Translations under genes and position numbers: made by a program
Origin: Fischerella thermalis PCC 7521
Lineage (GTDB): Bacteria > Cyanobacteriota > Cyanobacteriia > Cyanobacteriales > Nostocaceae
Length of the DNA: 57,458 bases
Direction: 5' to 3'
Assembly (NCBI RefSeq): GCF_000317225.1
Contig: NZ_AJLL01000066.1
Location: 1-57,458, forward strand
The notes under the pieces: generated by a model
What the model saw: only the letters and a program-made list of their open reading frames with translations
Database searches by the model: none
Told to the model about the DNA's origin: nothing
Shown: in pieces, positions 1-9,132 of the stretch
Position numbering within the stretch: the stretch's first letter is position 1
How the letters are laid out: each line of letters starts with the position of its first letter

Positions 1-52
1 GTCTCTACAAAAATGTATGCACACATAATTCATGACCAAATTCAGCAACGCC
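1..52 (-). mobile_element. MITE-like element, family 1, copy A (cut by window edge)
   Basis: Reverse complement of the left half of a short palindromic element seen three more times here (4402, 7484, 9380). It ends with the terminus GGCGTTGCTGAAT read on the minus strand. It lacks any coding capacity. The other half lies outside the window. Confidence 0.75.
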
Positions 53-97
53 AAAAAATCGGTAATTGATTTTTTAATTGCAAACTAGGAATTTTAC

Positions 98-124
98 AAA
101 AAACCCTCAGTACAGGACTGAGGG
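98..124 (-). terminator. Rho-independent terminator, minus strand
   Basis: An 8-bp perfect stem CCCTCAGT / ACTGAGGG with a 5-nt loop is followed, reading the minus strand, by TTTTTTG. It lies just past a minus-strand frame that stops at 131, so it once terminated whatever gene left the remnants at 131-350. Confidence 0.75.
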
Positions 125-130
125 CAGCAA

Positions 131-350
131 TTAGGTTGCATCTACCTCTTCTATATCCATGATGCTAACAACAGCATCCGGTAAAAATGAACAAAGTTCC
201 AAAATTTTCAATCCGTACCAAGGCAGAAGTTTTGATATGTTTAACCGTGCTATAATAAAGCCCCCAGCCAGAGGCTGAAGGCTACAAACTCGGGTGCATC
301 TACCATTTCTTTATCCGTCTTATTAATGAATGCATCCGGAAGAATTTGTA
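131..350 (-). pseudogene. Tandemly duplicated gene-tail remnants
   Basis: Two minus-strand frames end in related tails. One ends LPDAVVSIMDIEEVDAT at 131. The other reads LPDAFINKTDKEMVDAP, continues, and stops at 250. The two DNA segments (about 135-190 and 293-350) align with roughly 158-bp spacing. Neither frame has a usable start codon. This looks like the decayed 3' end of a duplicated small gene followed by the terminator at 98-124. I do not recognise the family. Confidence 0.4.
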
Positions 351-726
351 GAGAGCGATCCCTATTTTTGATTTTGGGATTGTTAAATTCCTGATTTTTA
401 GAGAATAGGGGAGAGAAATATTTTGGCAATTATTTGTCACAAAAGCAGTAGATAGAGTCTCTGGCTAAAAACCACTTGTAGGGAGACGTGCCAGTAGGGC
501 AACATTTGTCAAATTAGCTAGTAAAAAACTAGTTTTATTCTCTTTGTCTATGAATATTCTACGTTAATTTCTGACTGGAAATTGTGGAATCGCCGTCTAA
601 TCCTACCTTAGTGTTTCTGAGTGGAAATTGCGCGATCGCTCTGGCACTAGTCCATATATTTTCAGGGAAGTTGCGCTTTCTGGAAGTTACCCCTTGTAGT
701 ATTTGGCTATAGTTAGCATAGGATGA

Positions 727-903
727 GCAATAGGGCTGAGAAGCGAAGTTTCCAAAGCCGCGATCGCACTTTCATTTACCTTTCTTGCAGGTGGAGTAAT
801 ACTTAACATCCTCAAGGAAAAGCTTCCAGAAGAGCGAAAAAGTCGTTTTTGGGCTTTTGCATTGGGTGCAGGAATTTATACGGTGCTTTTGCTAGCATTA
901 TGA
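727..903 (+). pseudogene. 5'-truncated membrane protein remnant
   Basis: A reading frame ending at TGA 901-903 encodes a convincing C-terminal tail: a hydrophobic stretch (LSFTFLAGGVILNIL), a charged turn (KEKLPEERKSRF), then a second hydrophobic helix (WAFALGAGIYTVLLLAL). It resembles the end of a conserved cyanobacterial integral membrane protein. The frame opens after a stop at about 724 and has no ATG or GTG start, so the N-terminal part is missing. The function of the parent family is unknown to me. Confidence 0.55.
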
Positions 904-1003
904 GAGTGTAACTATAGCATAATCACACCATTTCACAAAATTTTTGATACAAATTCTCCCCCTTGTCTTCCTTGTCCCCCTTGTCCCCTTTTTGGGATAC
1001 TCC

Positions 1004-2095
1004 CTACATTCGTACCAATACCTGTCGGATAATATCTGCTGGTACTTGATCTGTGACTGTCACTGCACCAATTTGGGTTGGTAATACAAACCTGACTTTA
1101 CCCGCTTTCACTTTTTTATCAATCTGCAATGCTTCAATAATCGCTTCAATATCCAACCCCGCAGGTAATTTAGTTGGTAAACCTGCTTTTTCTATTAAGG
1201 CATCTTGCCGTTGTGTCTCTTGTTGCGTCCACATCCCTAACTCCACAGCTATTTGCCCTGCTGCTACCATGCCAATGGCAACTGCTTCACCATGCAGTAC
1301 TTGTGTATAACCAGTTAAGCTTTCTACTGCATGACCGATGGTGTGTCCGTAGTTGAGGATCGCCCGTAGTCCGGCTTCTTTTTCATCTTTACTGACGACA
1401 TCGGCTTTGGCTTGACAGGAACGAGTTAATATAGAGTCTATTAATTCTGAGTGAATGTATCCCATCTCATCCAAACACTGACTCGCTTCTAACTCGGCAA
1501 ACAGTTGGGCGTCCCAAATTACACCATACTTGATGACTTCTGCCATACCTGCGCGAAACTCGCGTGTAGGTAGTGTTTGTAACACATCGGGGTCAATTAA
1601 TACTAATCGTGGTTGATGGAATGCCCCTATCAAGTTTTTGCCTTGGGGATGATTGACGCCTGTTTTCCCACCGATGGCTGCATCTATCATTGCCAAGAGG
1701 GTTGTAGGCACTTGTATAAAATTAATACCTCTTAGCCAAGTCGCCGCCGCAAAACCTGTCATATCACCAATGACACCGCCTCCCAAAGCTACCATAGTGG
1801 CGGAGCGTTCTAAGCGATTTTCCAGGGCTGTGTTGTATAAATTTTCTATTGAAGCTAAAGTTTTATAGTGTTCGCCATCAGGCAGGATGTAGCTTGCTAC
1901 TTCAAAACTGGCAGCTTTTAGCGATGCGATCGCTCTTTCTCCATACAATTGAAAGATAACCGGGTTAGAAACTAGCAGGACTTTTTTACCTAAGTGCAAA
2001 CTAGTCATGTATTCGCCTAATTGATCTAGGCTACCTGGTGCGATCGCAATATCATAAAACTGCTGCGGTAGATTTACTTTAATTACGGAAGCCAT
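1004..2095 (-). CDS. aroB: 3-dehydroquinate synthase
   Basis: AroB converts DAHP to 3-dehydroquinate, the second step of the shikimate pathway, using NAD+ and a divalent metal in the cytosol. The 363-residue product has the family hallmarks in order: [19 protein letters not shown] (nucleotide loop), [19 protein letters not shown], and the metal-ligand segments [11 protein letters not shown] and HGEAVAIGM. Length is normal. I start at the ATG at 2095; the frame extends two further codons to TTG and GTG, which are less likely. It is transcribed away from petL, and no terminator is evident downstream, only G/C-rich short repeats. Confidence 0.97.
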   Translation of the reverse strand: MASVIKVNLPQQFYDIAIAPGSLDQLGEYMTSLHLGKKVLLVSNPVIFQLYGERAIASLKAASFEVASYILPDGEHYKTLASIENLYNTALENRLERSATMVALGGGVIGDMTGFAAATWLRGINFIQVPTTLLAMIDAAIGGKTGVNHPQGKNLIGAFHQPRLVLIDPDVLQTLPTREFRAGMAEVIKYGVIWDAQLFAELEASQCLDEMGYIHSELIDSILTRSCQAKADVVSKDEKEAGLRAILNYGHTIGHAVESLTGYTQVLHGEAVAIGMVAAGQIAVELGMWTQQETQRQDALIEKAGLPTKLPAGLDIEAIIEALQIDKKVKAGKVRFVLPTQIGAVTVTDQVPADIIRQVLVRM

Positions 2096-2104
2096 CACCA
2101 ACCC

Positions 2105-2568
2105 CTTTGCAAGCGCGTGTCGGATATTCTACCGCAATGCAGCACCCGCTTCACTGTATAGCTGGCGATTATAACTAAACTCCCAGAATAGCAGCAAGCA
2201 TATGGAAATTCCGAAAAAAAACAAAGTTTTAACTTGCCTTGCGGGAATTCCCCAGTTCCGTTTCACTGCACTGGAAGATGAAAGCAAGGGCTGGGTATAG
2301 TTAGCTACGCAGAGAATCTTGTTGCTTGATATATTTCTTCAAAACATCAGGTGAGACTCACTTCAGGTGAGTGTTAATATATCAACCATGATAGTAACAC
2401 GTAGGACTACCTTTCGCTTATATCTATTTATCTCTACACAACCTGAGTTATAAATTACGGTCAATACCCTACTTTTACTGTTAACTATTCCCTCGCCCTA
2501 TTTTCAACCACTCACGACTAACAAATGATTCAATAGACTTACAGAGTAAACAATTGTGGAGAAACGTA
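2105..2568. other. Intergenic region upstream of aroB and petL
   Basis: No coding frame is supported. It should hold the divergent promoters of aroB and petL. Around 2350-2375 there is a small palindrome (GTGAGACTCAC) followed by a direct repeat of CAGGTGAG, which could be a regulatory site; nothing else stands out. Confidence 0.4.
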
Positions 2569-2664
2569 ATGTTAGCTGTAGTATCTTATGTCGTTTTCTT
2601 GGCTATCTTTTTTGGCATTGCTGTCGGTTTACTTTTTGGTCTGCGTGCCGCGAAGATTCTTTAA
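2569..2664 (+). CDS. petL: Cytochrome b6-f complex subunit VI (PetL)
   Basis: A 31-residue single-helix membrane peptide of the cytochrome b6-f complex, which passes electrons from plastoquinol to plastocyanin or cytochrome c6 in the thylakoid. The frame begins [14 protein letters not shown] and ends [12 protein letters not shown], the conserved PetL ending. A purine-rich GTGGAGAAACGTA precedes the ATG and serves as ribosome-binding site. Length equals that of other cyanobacterial PetL. It is monocistronic here, convergent with bioB and separated from it by repeat-rich DNA. Confidence 0.93.
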   Translation: MLAVVSYVVFLAIFFGIAVGLLFGLRAAKIL

Positions 2665-2955
2665 AAGATAGGGGAGTGTGGGGGGTGTGAGGAGTGTGTA
2701 GACGCGGTAGCGGTAAGGGGGTCACAGTCTTGGACGCCACCTGCTTTATGCCGGGGAAAGAGTCCACCGCAGTGACTCCGGTTTCCGTCACGTAGACGCA
2801 ACAGTGCTTAAGGTAAGGGTATGCGACCCCCGTAGACCCCTGGAGGGCTTCCCGCAGGGTGGATTATGAGAAGTGTGAGAAGTGTGAGGAGTGGGAAAAA
2901 CTTATGTTCACCCCACCTTCCCACCTCCCCATCACCCCATCACCCCATCACCCCA
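2665..2955. repeat. Repeat-rich spacer between petL and bioB
   Basis: Low-complexity GTGTGAGGAGTGTG runs flank a segment with the common cyanobacterial dispersed motif GTCCACCGCAGTGACTCC. Towards bioB there are tandem CCCCATCA units (about 2925-2955). No supported gene. Confidence 0.6.
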
Positions 2956-2960
2956 TCTCT

Positions 2961-3977
2961 CTACAAAGCCGCGACCTTCTGTTGACTCACAAACGGCGGA
3001 CGCATTTCTAAACCAAGCAAATTTAGCATTTCTTGGTCTGCGTCATACCCAGGACAAGGAGTGGTAACGGTCAACATATGTCCATCATCGCTGGAAAAGA
3101 TAGAATTAGCCCCTGCTAGAAAGCATAAAGCCTGTTCAACTTGAGAAAGTTTTGCTCTGCCTGCACTCAAGCGCACGTCAGAAGCTGGCATAATTAAACG
3201 TGCAGTGGCTATCATCCGCACAACATCCCAGATGGGGACATCTGGTTGATTTTCTAGGGGTGTGCCTTGAACTTTGGAAAGAATGTTAATTGGTACAGAT
3301 TCTGGATGGGGATCTAAGTTTGCCAGAGTGTGTAGCATGGAAACGCGGTCTTCCACAGTTTCGCCCAAGCCAAGAATACCACCTGAGCAAACAGTGACGT
3401 TAGTTTGGCGGACATTGTTAATTGTATTTAGGCGATCGCTATAAGTTCTAGTTGTGATAATAGTGCTATAGTATTCTGGCGATGTATCTAGGTTATGATT
3501 GTAGGCGTAAAGTCCTGCTGCTTCTAATCGCTTGGCTTGGTTCTCTGTCAGCATTCCCAGAGTGCAGCATACTTCTAGTCCTAATGCTGTTACTTCCTTG
3601 ACCATATCTAATACTTGGTCAAATTGGGAATTATCCCGCACTTCCCGCCAAGCTGCGCCCATGCAAACGCGACTGACGCCGCTATTTTTTGCTTGCTGGG
3701 CGATGTTAACCACTGTTTCTTTGTCTAGAAGTGCTTGTGGCTTAACTTCTGTTTTATAACGAGAAGATTGGGCGCAGTAGCTACAATCTTCAGGACAAGC
3801 TCCTGTTTTAATAGAGATTAGCTTACAAACTTGAATTTGTTTGGGGTTGTGATATTGGCGATGCACACTAGCTGCTTGGTAAATCAGCTCTAAAAAGGGT
3901 GTATCGTATATTGCCCGGATTTCTTCTTTTTGCCAATCGTAGCGTATTCCCACGGCTTTGCCTACCTTCTTGATCAA
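2961..3977 (-). CDS. bioB: Biotin synthase
   Basis: Radical-SAM enzyme that inserts sulphur into dethiobiotin, the last step of biotin synthesis. The 338-residue product has the [4Fe-4S] motif CPEDCSYC at residues 61-68 (Cys61, 65, 68) and further conserved segments [35 protein letters not shown] and the [2Fe-2S]-region arginine in [12 protein letters not shown]. No other bio gene is in the window, as is usual for dispersed cyanobacterial biotin genes. The start is the ATG at 3977; an in-frame valine codon nearby could also be used. Confidence 0.97.
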   Translation of the reverse strand: MIKKVGKAVGIRYDWQKEEIRAIYDTPFLELIYQAASVHRQYHNPKQIQVCKLISIKTGACPEDCSYCAQSSRYKTEVKPQALLDKETVVNIAQQAKNSGVSRVCMGAAWREVRDNSQFDQVLDMVKEVTALGLEVCCTLGMLTENQAKRLEAAGLYAYNHNLDTSPEYYSTIITTRTYSDRLNTINNVRQTNVTVCSGGILGLGETVEDRVSMLHTLANLDPHPESVPINILSKVQGTPLENQPDVPIWDVVRMIATARLIMPASDVRLSAGRAKLSQVEQALCFLAGANSIFSSDDGHMLTVTTPCPGYDADQEMLNLLGLEMRPPFVSQQKVAAL

Positions 3978-4290
3978 TTTGCTGATTTATTTAGGTTACG
4001 TCAGACACTGTGTTTTTGGCGTTAAGCGATCGCATCTGTGATTTTGGCTCAGAAATCAGGTTATCAAGAATTGAGCTACATCCCATGATAATTGTAACAA
4101 TAAATTTGATGTTGATATCAACTAGTGAATAATTTCATTGTTCTTGGCATTAAATCTTTGTTTCTAGGCAAGTAATCAAAGCTGAAATTTGAAGTTGCTT
4201 TTTTTAGTTTCACTGCTAAATTAACAAGAAGAGCAACTCTTACCTCAAATTTTGTAAACTAAACCACATTTTATTTTACTAACTAAGTCA
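3978..4290. other. Intergenic region, bioB / pentapeptide gene promoters
   Basis: Divergent upstream regions with one HIP1-like site (AAGCGATCGCA near 4024) and A/T-rich sequence before the start at 4291. No open frame of interest. Confidence 0.4.
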
Positions 4291-4449
4291 ATGAGTAAAG
4301 AAGCTAATAAAATTGTTAAAGTACATGAAGTTTCTGCCACCACATCTTCTACCTTAAGTAGTTATATTGATAGAACTGTCGAAACATTAAAATTTAGCAT
4401 CGGCGTTGCTGAATTTGGTCATGAATTATGTGTGCATACATTTTTGTAG
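4291..4449 (+). pseudogene. N-terminal part of interrupted pentapeptide-repeat gene
   Basis: The ATG at 4291 opens a frame (MSKEANKIVKVHEVSATTSS onward) that reads 37 native codons, enters a 69-bp palindromic element at 4402, and hits TAG at 4447-4449 inside it. After the element the same frame resumes at 4471 (IKFPKEVSGAILTTLILL). Removing the element would join the two parts in phase, so this is a recently split gene. It may still give a 52-residue peptide. Confidence 0.75.
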
Positions 4450-4470
4450 AGACGTAGCAATGCTACGTCT
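4402..4470 (+). mobile_element. MITE-like element, family 1, copy B
   Basis: A 69-bp element starting GGCGTTGCTGAATTTGG and ending with the palindrome ACGTAGCAATGCTACGT. It matches copy A over at least 52 bp. The trinucleotide ATC occurs on both sides and may be a target duplication. Element length is a multiple of three, so phase is kept, but it brings a TAG in this frame. Confidence 0.8.
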
Positions 4471-4524
4471 ATCAAATTTCCAAAAGAGGTATCAGGGGCA
4501 ATCCTGACAACATTAATTCTATTA

Positions 4525-5094
4525 GTGTTAGGGCTGTTGCTGATTCTTGGCAATCTCAGCAATACTTTAAATCAGCAAACATCTTTAATTAAACAATTTT
4601 ATACAAAAACTGAATCAACAGTTGATTACCAATATCATGTTATTTTATCTGATTACATTAAAACAATTGGGAACATAGTTTTAACAGATAATTCGCAAAC
4701 AAAGCCAGAAAAATCAGCAATAATTCGAGCTATGACTCAGGCAACATTACAAGAGTTAGACCTAGAAAGCAGGCGTTATGTGGTCATGTTTTTGTATGAT
4801 ATCAATTTACTGAAAACCTCATCCAAAAAACAATTACCATTATTTTTTGGAGCATTTCTTACAAATGCTAAACTCCAAAACTTAGATTTGAGATATGCCA
4901 ATTTCCAAGGTGCTGATTTAACTGGAGCAGATTTACGTGGTACTGATTTAAGAGGGGCTAATTTAGAAAATGCTATTTTAAAACACGCCTGTTACAACAA
5001 CTTGACCTCATTTAATCAAGGTTTTGCACCAATCACAGCTAGGATGAAAGAAGTATTAAACAGCAGAGAATGTTTTTCAGCTAGATCGCGTTGA
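4525..5094 (+). CDS. Pentapeptide-repeat membrane protein, C-terminal remainder
   Basis: This is the downstream part of the gene split by the element at 4402-4470. It can start at the GTG at 4525, inside the transmembrane helix (native frame LTTLILLVLGLLLILGN), or the frame may be read only as a remnant. The body has one membrane segment, a polar helical region, then about eight pentapeptide repeats of A(D/N)LxG type at residues 112-152 (NLDLRYANFQGADLTGADLR and on), which form a right-handed quadrilateral beta-helix. Function in this family is generally unknown. The stop overlaps the next frame's possible TTG start. Confidence 0.65.
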   Translation: MLGLLLILGNLSNTLNQQTSLIKQFYTKTESTVDYQYHVILSDYIKTIGNIVLTDNSQTKPEKSAIIRAMTQATLQELDLESRRYVVMFLYDINLLKTSSKKQLPLFFGAFLTNAKLQNLDLRYANFQGADLTGADLRGTDLRGANLENAILKHACYNNLTSFNQGFAPITARMKEVLNSRECFSARSR

Positions 5095-5105
5095 TTATAA
5101 AAATT

Positions 5106-5675
5106 ATGGAAATTGAACTACCTTTAATTATCACTCAACGCCTTTTATTACGTATGGCTAGCCAAGAGGATATACCTGAAATTATCCAGTATTTTACTGA
5201 AAATAAAACCTATTTTACTCCTTTTTATCCTCGTTGGGCTGACAGTTTTTTCACAGAAGAGTATTGGCAGTTACAGCTAGAATTAAATTTGCATGAATTT
5301 AGGAATGATTTGTCTTTAAGATTATTTCTCTTTTTAAGAGATAACCCTAGAAAAATCATTGGAACTATTAATTTTAGTAACTTTGTCCGAGGAGTAGCGC
5401 AATACTGCAACCTTGGCTACGGTCTTGCAGAAGCTGAACAAGGTAAGGGTTATATGACAGAAGCCTTGCAAGCTGCGATCGCATATATATTTAAAGAACT
5501 GAATATGCACCGCGTTATGGCAAATTATATGCCTCATAATCAGCGTAGTGGGAATTTATTAAAAAGATTAGGATTTGTCGTAGAAGGATACGCCCGTAAT
5601 TACTTATTGATTGATGGGCAATGGCAAGATCATATTTTGACAAGTTTGACTAATCCTAATTGGCAAGCTAGATAA
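5106..5675 (+). CDS. GNAT N-acetyltransferase, RimJ-like
   Basis: GNAT-fold acetyltransferase of the ribosomal-protein-alanine N-acetyltransferase type, transferring acetyl from acetyl-CoA to an alpha-amino group. Visible family features are the N-terminal LIITQRLLLRMASQEDIPEI, the strand IIGTINF, the acetyl-CoA loop EAEQGKGYMTEAL, and the C-terminal HRVMANYMPHNQRSGNLLKRLGFVVEGYARNY. About 189 residues from the ATG at 5106. A TTG at 5091 overlaps the previous stop by 4 bp and is the alternative start. The true substrate is not visible from sequence. Confidence 0.85.
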   Translation: MEIELPLIITQRLLLRMASQEDIPEIIQYFTENKTYFTPFYPRWADSFFTEEYWQLQLELNLHEFRNDLSLRLFLFLRDNPRKIIGTINFSNFVRGVAQYCNLGYGLAEAEQGKGYMTEALQAAIAYIFKELNMHRVMANYMPHNQRSGNLLKRLGFVVEGYARNYLLIDGQWQDHILTSLTNPNWQAR

Positions 5676-5776
5676 TGTCAATTATCAATCGTCATTTGTC
5701 CTCCTTCCCTTTTCTTGTCTCACACTCCCCCATCTCCGACTATGATCGAGAGAAGGTAAACTAACTTGTACTCATA

Positions 5777-7234
5777 ATGACTCTGGCTGAAACTCCCCAT
5801 AATACTAATTCTAAAAATCCTTTTCTCAGTCTTAAATACGAACCCGCCTTAGAATCCTTAGGCGATGATTATTACGACGAAGTTGCAGCTGCGGAATTTC
5901 CTCAACACATTCTAAGGTGGCGCAATGACGCATTGTTACCAAAGCTGGGGTTAAATCCACAAGCAGTCACAGACGAAGACTTCATCATTGCTTTTGGCAA
6001 ATTTGCAGGACGCAAGCCTTTATTAGCATTGCGATACCACGGTTACCAATTTGGTGAATACAATCCCCAATTAGGGGATGGTAGAGGTTTTCTCTACGGA
6101 CAAGTGCGTGGTATTGATGGTGAACTTTACGATTTCGGTACAAAAGGTTCTGGTAGAACACCCTATTCCCGTGGTGGTGATGGAATGCTGACATTAAAAG
6201 GGGGTGTTCGTGAAGTTTTGGCAGCGGAAATGTTACACAGAATGGGTGTACGTACTTCCCGCTGTCTCAGCATGATTGAAACAGGTTTATCCTTGTGGCG
6301 GGGTGATGAACCTTCTCCTACTCGTTCTTCCGTAATGGTACGGATGAGCAAATCACACATTCGCTTTGGTACTTTTGAACGGTTACACTATTTCCGCCGT
6401 CCAGATTTGAGCAAAAAGCTATTAGATCATGTAATTAAAGAATACTATCAACATTTAGACGAGAAACAAGATAAGTATGCTTTATTTTATGCAGAATTAG
6501 TTCAACGGACAGCAGAATTAGTAGCACAGTGGATGGCGGTTGGTTTCTGTCATGCAGTCCTAAATACTGACAACATGTCAATTACAGGGGAGAGTTTTGA
6601 TTACGGTCCCTATGCTTTTATTCCTAATTACGACCCTTTTTTCACTGCGGCATACTTTGACTATTACAAACGCTATTGTTACATTAATCAACCAGAGATT
6701 TGTAAATGGAACCTTGAAGCACTCCAGCAAGCATTAAAAGCTGTGATTCCTCAAACAGATATGGAAGCTGGGTTAGCACAATTTGATGATTATTATTTAG
6801 CTGAATATCGTTGTTTCATGTTGAAAAAATTAGGTTTTGAAAAACTGTCTGAGCCAGAAGCTGAAGAAATTTTAAAAGCAACTATTGAATTTTTAAAGCA
6901 TTATCCAGTTAGTTATCATCACTTTTTTGCAGATATGGCTTCTTGCTTTTCTAGCAAATGGAGAGATGATGCAAGTGTGATTCTCAGCAACTCAGAAATT
7001 GGACAATCCTTAGGCAGATCCGAATTATTTTTAAATTGGTCAGGGATATACCATAGAATTTTAACGAATTTGACGCCAGATGAAATAGAAAAAGTATCTC
7101 AGACTCTGGTTCGTTATAATCCTCAAGTTGTGATTTTAAGACCTGTGATTGAATCAATCTGGGAACCAATTACTCAAGCAGACAATTGGCAACCTTTTTA
7201 TGAATTACTGAATCAAATTCAATCTCAAACTTAA
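5777..7234 (+). CDS. selO: SelO / YdiU family protein adenylyltransferase
   Basis: SelO proteins are pseudokinases with inverted ATP binding that AMPylate Ser/Thr/Tyr of target proteins and respond to oxidative stress in the organisms studied. The 485-residue frame shows the conserved blocks [49 protein letters not shown], and the metal-binding catalytic part [18 protein letters not shown] followed by [14 protein letters not shown]. The C-terminal selenocysteine/cysteine tail of eukaryotic SelO is absent, as is usual for shorter bacterial forms. It stands alone between a repeat-rich spacer and the pseudogene cluster that follows. Confidence 0.93.
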   Translation: MTLAETPHNTNSKNPFLSLKYEPALESLGDDYYDEVAAAEFPQHILRWRNDALLPKLGLNPQAVTDEDFIIAFGKFAGRKPLLALRYHGYQFGEYNPQLGDGRGFLYGQVRGIDGELYDFGTKGSGRTPYSRGGDGMLTLKGGVREVLAAEMLHRMGVRTSRCLSMIETGLSLWRGDEPSPTRSSVMVRMSKSHIRFGTFERLHYFRRPDLSKKLLDHVIKEYYQHLDEKQDKYALFYAELVQRTAELVAQWMAVGFCHAVLNTDNMSITGESFDYGPYAFIPNYDPFFTAAYFDYYKRYCYINQPEICKWNLEALQQALKAVIPQTDMEAGLAQFDDYYLAEYRCFMLKKLGFEKLSEPEAEEILKATIEFLKHYPVSYHHFFADMASCFSSKWRDDASVILSNSEIGQSLGRSELFLNWSGIYHRILTNLTPDEIEKVSQTLVRYNPQVVILRPVIESIWEPITQADNWQPFYELLNQIQSQT

Positions 7235-7483
7235 TTTATAGATACTTTTAAATCAGGGTAGGTACATCTCAAACGCTATTAATCCATATTAAATACAAAA
7301 CTCTACTTAATCAAGGGGACTACGAACAGCCTTACCACCACGGTTAAGAACATGGGTATAAATCATTGTCATTTTTACATGCTTGTGCCCCAGTAATTCC
7401 TGTACCGTGCGGATATCATAACCATTTTGCAGTAGATGAGTAGCAAAACTGTGGCGAAACCTATGACAACCCACCTTTTTTTG

Positions 7484-7719
7484 GGCGTTGCTGAATTTGG
7501 TCATGAATTATGTGTGCATACATTTTTGTAGTTCGATGCCAAATCATTGTAGACGTAGCAAACTGTAGACGTAGCAAATTGTAGACGTAGCAAACTGTAG
7601 ACGTAGCAAACTGTAGACGTAGCAAACTGTAGACGTAGCAAACTGTAGACGTAGCAAACTGTAGACGTAGCAAACTGTAGACGTAGCAAACTGTAGACGT
7701 AGCAATGCTACGTCTCTAC
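7484..7719 (+). mobile_element. MITE-like element, family 1, copy C, expanded
   Basis: Begins with the family terminus GGCGTTGCTGAATTTGG, matches copies A and B for about 49 bp, then diverges into a tandem array and ends with ACGTAGCAATGCTACGTCTCTAC, the palindromic part of copy D. It sits inside the integrase pseudogene and fuses frames across it. Confidence 0.8.
7549..7704 (+). repeat. Tandem array, ten units of 16 bp
   Basis: The 12-mer GTAGACGTAGCA recurs ten times at exact 16-bp spacing (7549, 7565, 7581 and so on to 7693), separated by AACT or, once, AATT. The unit is nearly identical to the stem of the family-1 element (GTAGAGACGTAGCA), so the array looks like an expansion of the element's own arm. 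Confidence 0.95.
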
Positions 7720-7971
7720 TTTCATGTAAATGATGGCGACGCACTTCCTAGCTACGGGGGTCTTTGGAAATGCTACCAGAAGGGAAAACAAATTGCCAAA
7801 TCCAATCATACTTTGCTCTCGGATATTTTCTCTCTAATGCAAAAGGCAAATAAACCGAACCATAACCTTTTTGTAAATCTTGTTGATGTAAAATTTTTAC
7901 ACTTTGTAAATGAACTTTGAGTTCTTCGGTAATACTTTCAGGTAACATAGTCACCCGACTTTCAATTGAAG

Positions 7972-8336
7972 CCTTTAGTCTGGTTGACAGCGGCGCAACT
8001 GTCAACGTTATACCCCATGAAATGGGTCTACAGCTTGGGGCTACCTGGGACGACAGCAAAGCCATCATTCAACTGGCAGGAAATTTGGGCAACCAACCAG
8101 CCGCACCATCGTCTGCGATGGTTCAAGTTGGAGATATCGCTCCAGTTCAACTGGACTTTTCCTGGACTAAAAGCCCGAATGTGCCGCTGATTCTGGGACA
8201 AACCAACTTTTTTATGGAACTTGACGTATGTTTTTACCGTTCCAAAATGGAGTTTGAGGGTGAACCCAAGTCGCCTTCACCGTTAGACTGCATAGCAGAA
8301 AGCGAAAATCCTGTGTCAGTAGTTTTGAATCAGTAG
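7972..8336 (+). pseudogene. Retropepsin-like aspartyl protease fragment, N-truncated
   Basis: The frame reads [21 protein letters not shown], with the catalytic DSGA of retroviral-type aspartic proteases, and later PNVPLILGQTNFFMELDVCF, the usual second conserved block (hydrophobic-hydrophobic-G). About 118 residues remain. The expected N-terminal strands are missing: upstream of about 7972 the DNA is antisense integrase pseudogene. A frame open from ATG 7917 fuses the two and could be translated, but its first 18 residues are not native. It ends 20 bp inside the 3' end of the methylase on the other strand. Confidence 0.7.
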
Positions 8337-9125
8337 CTCTTGACCCTGAGCAGCACATCCCTGTTTGTAATTGTTCATGCCGTACTGAAGCGTCCATTCA
8401 GTAATATTTGCAAAGCTAAACAGTTCCCTAATTTCTTGGGAGTCATCATAAGTGATTAGCCATTTGTGCGGACACTTACGCATATTTTTAGCAAATCGCT
8501 CGTGATCAAAAGCAGTATGCAAATTTCCTTTCAAACCGTAGAGTTTTGATTTTGTAGCACTTAAATAAGGTGGATCAAGGAAAATAAAAACATTTTCTCC
8601 CTCTTGAAATAGCAGATTTTCGTAGTCACCATTAGTAATATGAACAGACGACAAATAAGCAGAGAGGTTGCGTAGTCGGTCGAGCGATGAGTCTGTAAAC
8701 CTCCGTTCAAAGGCTTGTTGAGAATAACCACCTGAATCTACAGTGCCCGAAAAAGTAATTCGGTTTAAAACAAAAAAACGTACCGCTCTCTGAAAATCGT
8801 TAAGTTTAAGATCTTCGCGAGTGAAATAATTAAACAATTCCCTACCATCTGTGTATTTTTGTTTGATTCTGTCTACTTCATCCGTAAGAGATTCAATTTC
8901 AGTCTTGGCATATAACCAAAAACAATATAGATCGAAATTTAAGTCATTGATCCAGTATCGCTTTATTCGATTACCAAATAGTTGTTTAACCGCAAGAAAA
9001 ACAGATCCACCACCTACAAAAGGCTCTCTATACTCCCCAATATTTAACGGAATATGAGGAAGTATCTTATCAAGAGCTTTTGATTTTCCACCTGGATAAC
9101 GAAGCGGACTTTTAACTTTAGGCAT
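8316..9125 (-). CDS. DNA adenine methyltransferase, D12 class
   Basis: Dam-family N6-adenine DNA methyltransferase using S-adenosylmethionine. The 269-residue product has the D12 signatures in order: LRYPGGKSK at residues 8-16, the SAM loop EPFVGGGSV at 34-42, ITFSGT at 123-128, the catalytic LDPPYLS around 183-189 and a target-recognition region with TFxDHERFA-like spacing. No restriction endonuclease is recognisable next to it, so it is either solitary or left over from a degraded restriction-modification unit; the flanks are pseudogenes. The recognition site cannot be read from the sequence; GATC is the commonest for the class. Confidence 0.92.
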   Translation of the reverse strand: MPKVKSPLRYPGGKSKALDKILPHIPLNIGEYREPFVGGGSVFLAVKQLFGNRIKRYWINDLNFDLYCFWLYAKTEIESLTDEVDRIKQKYTDGRELFNYFTREDLKLNDFQRAVRFFVLNRITFSGTVDSGGYSQQAFERRFTDSSLDRLRNLSAYLSSVHITNGDYENLLFQEGENVFIFLDPPYLSATKSKLYGLKGNLHTAFDHERFAKNMRKCPHKWLITYDDSQEIRELFSFANITEWTLQYGMNNYKQGCAAQGQELLIQNY

Positions 9126-9132
9126 GATTGTT

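Larger units (their letters stand above)
7307..7975 (-). pseudogene. Integron-type tyrosine integrase pseudogene
   Basis: Minus-strand frames preserve pieces of an IntI-like tyrosine recombinase. They are [13 protein letters not shown] and [20 protein letters not shown] (about 7760-7970), then RRHHLHES at about 7720-7745, and finally the C-terminal catalytic block [33 protein letters not shown] and [10 protein letters not shown] ending at 7307. It carries HxxR and the tyrosine of YTH. Damage: the N-terminal half is missing at 7975, an in-frame TAG lies at 7748-7750, and about 18 residues between HLHES and the HxxR block are replaced by the repeat element at 7484-7719. The RRHHLHES and HVLNRGG motifs point to the integron integrase subgroup rather than XerC/D. 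Confidence 0.85.

Noticed and set aside
2603-2791. 62-residue minus-strand frame over petL and its spacer
   Set aside because: Antisense to petL and made of low-complexity repeats (HTPHTPHTP).
7461-7744. Several 60-70 residue minus-strand frames with LLRLQFATSTVCYVYS repeats
   Set aside because: They are translations of the ten-unit 16-bp tandem array in three registers, not proteins.
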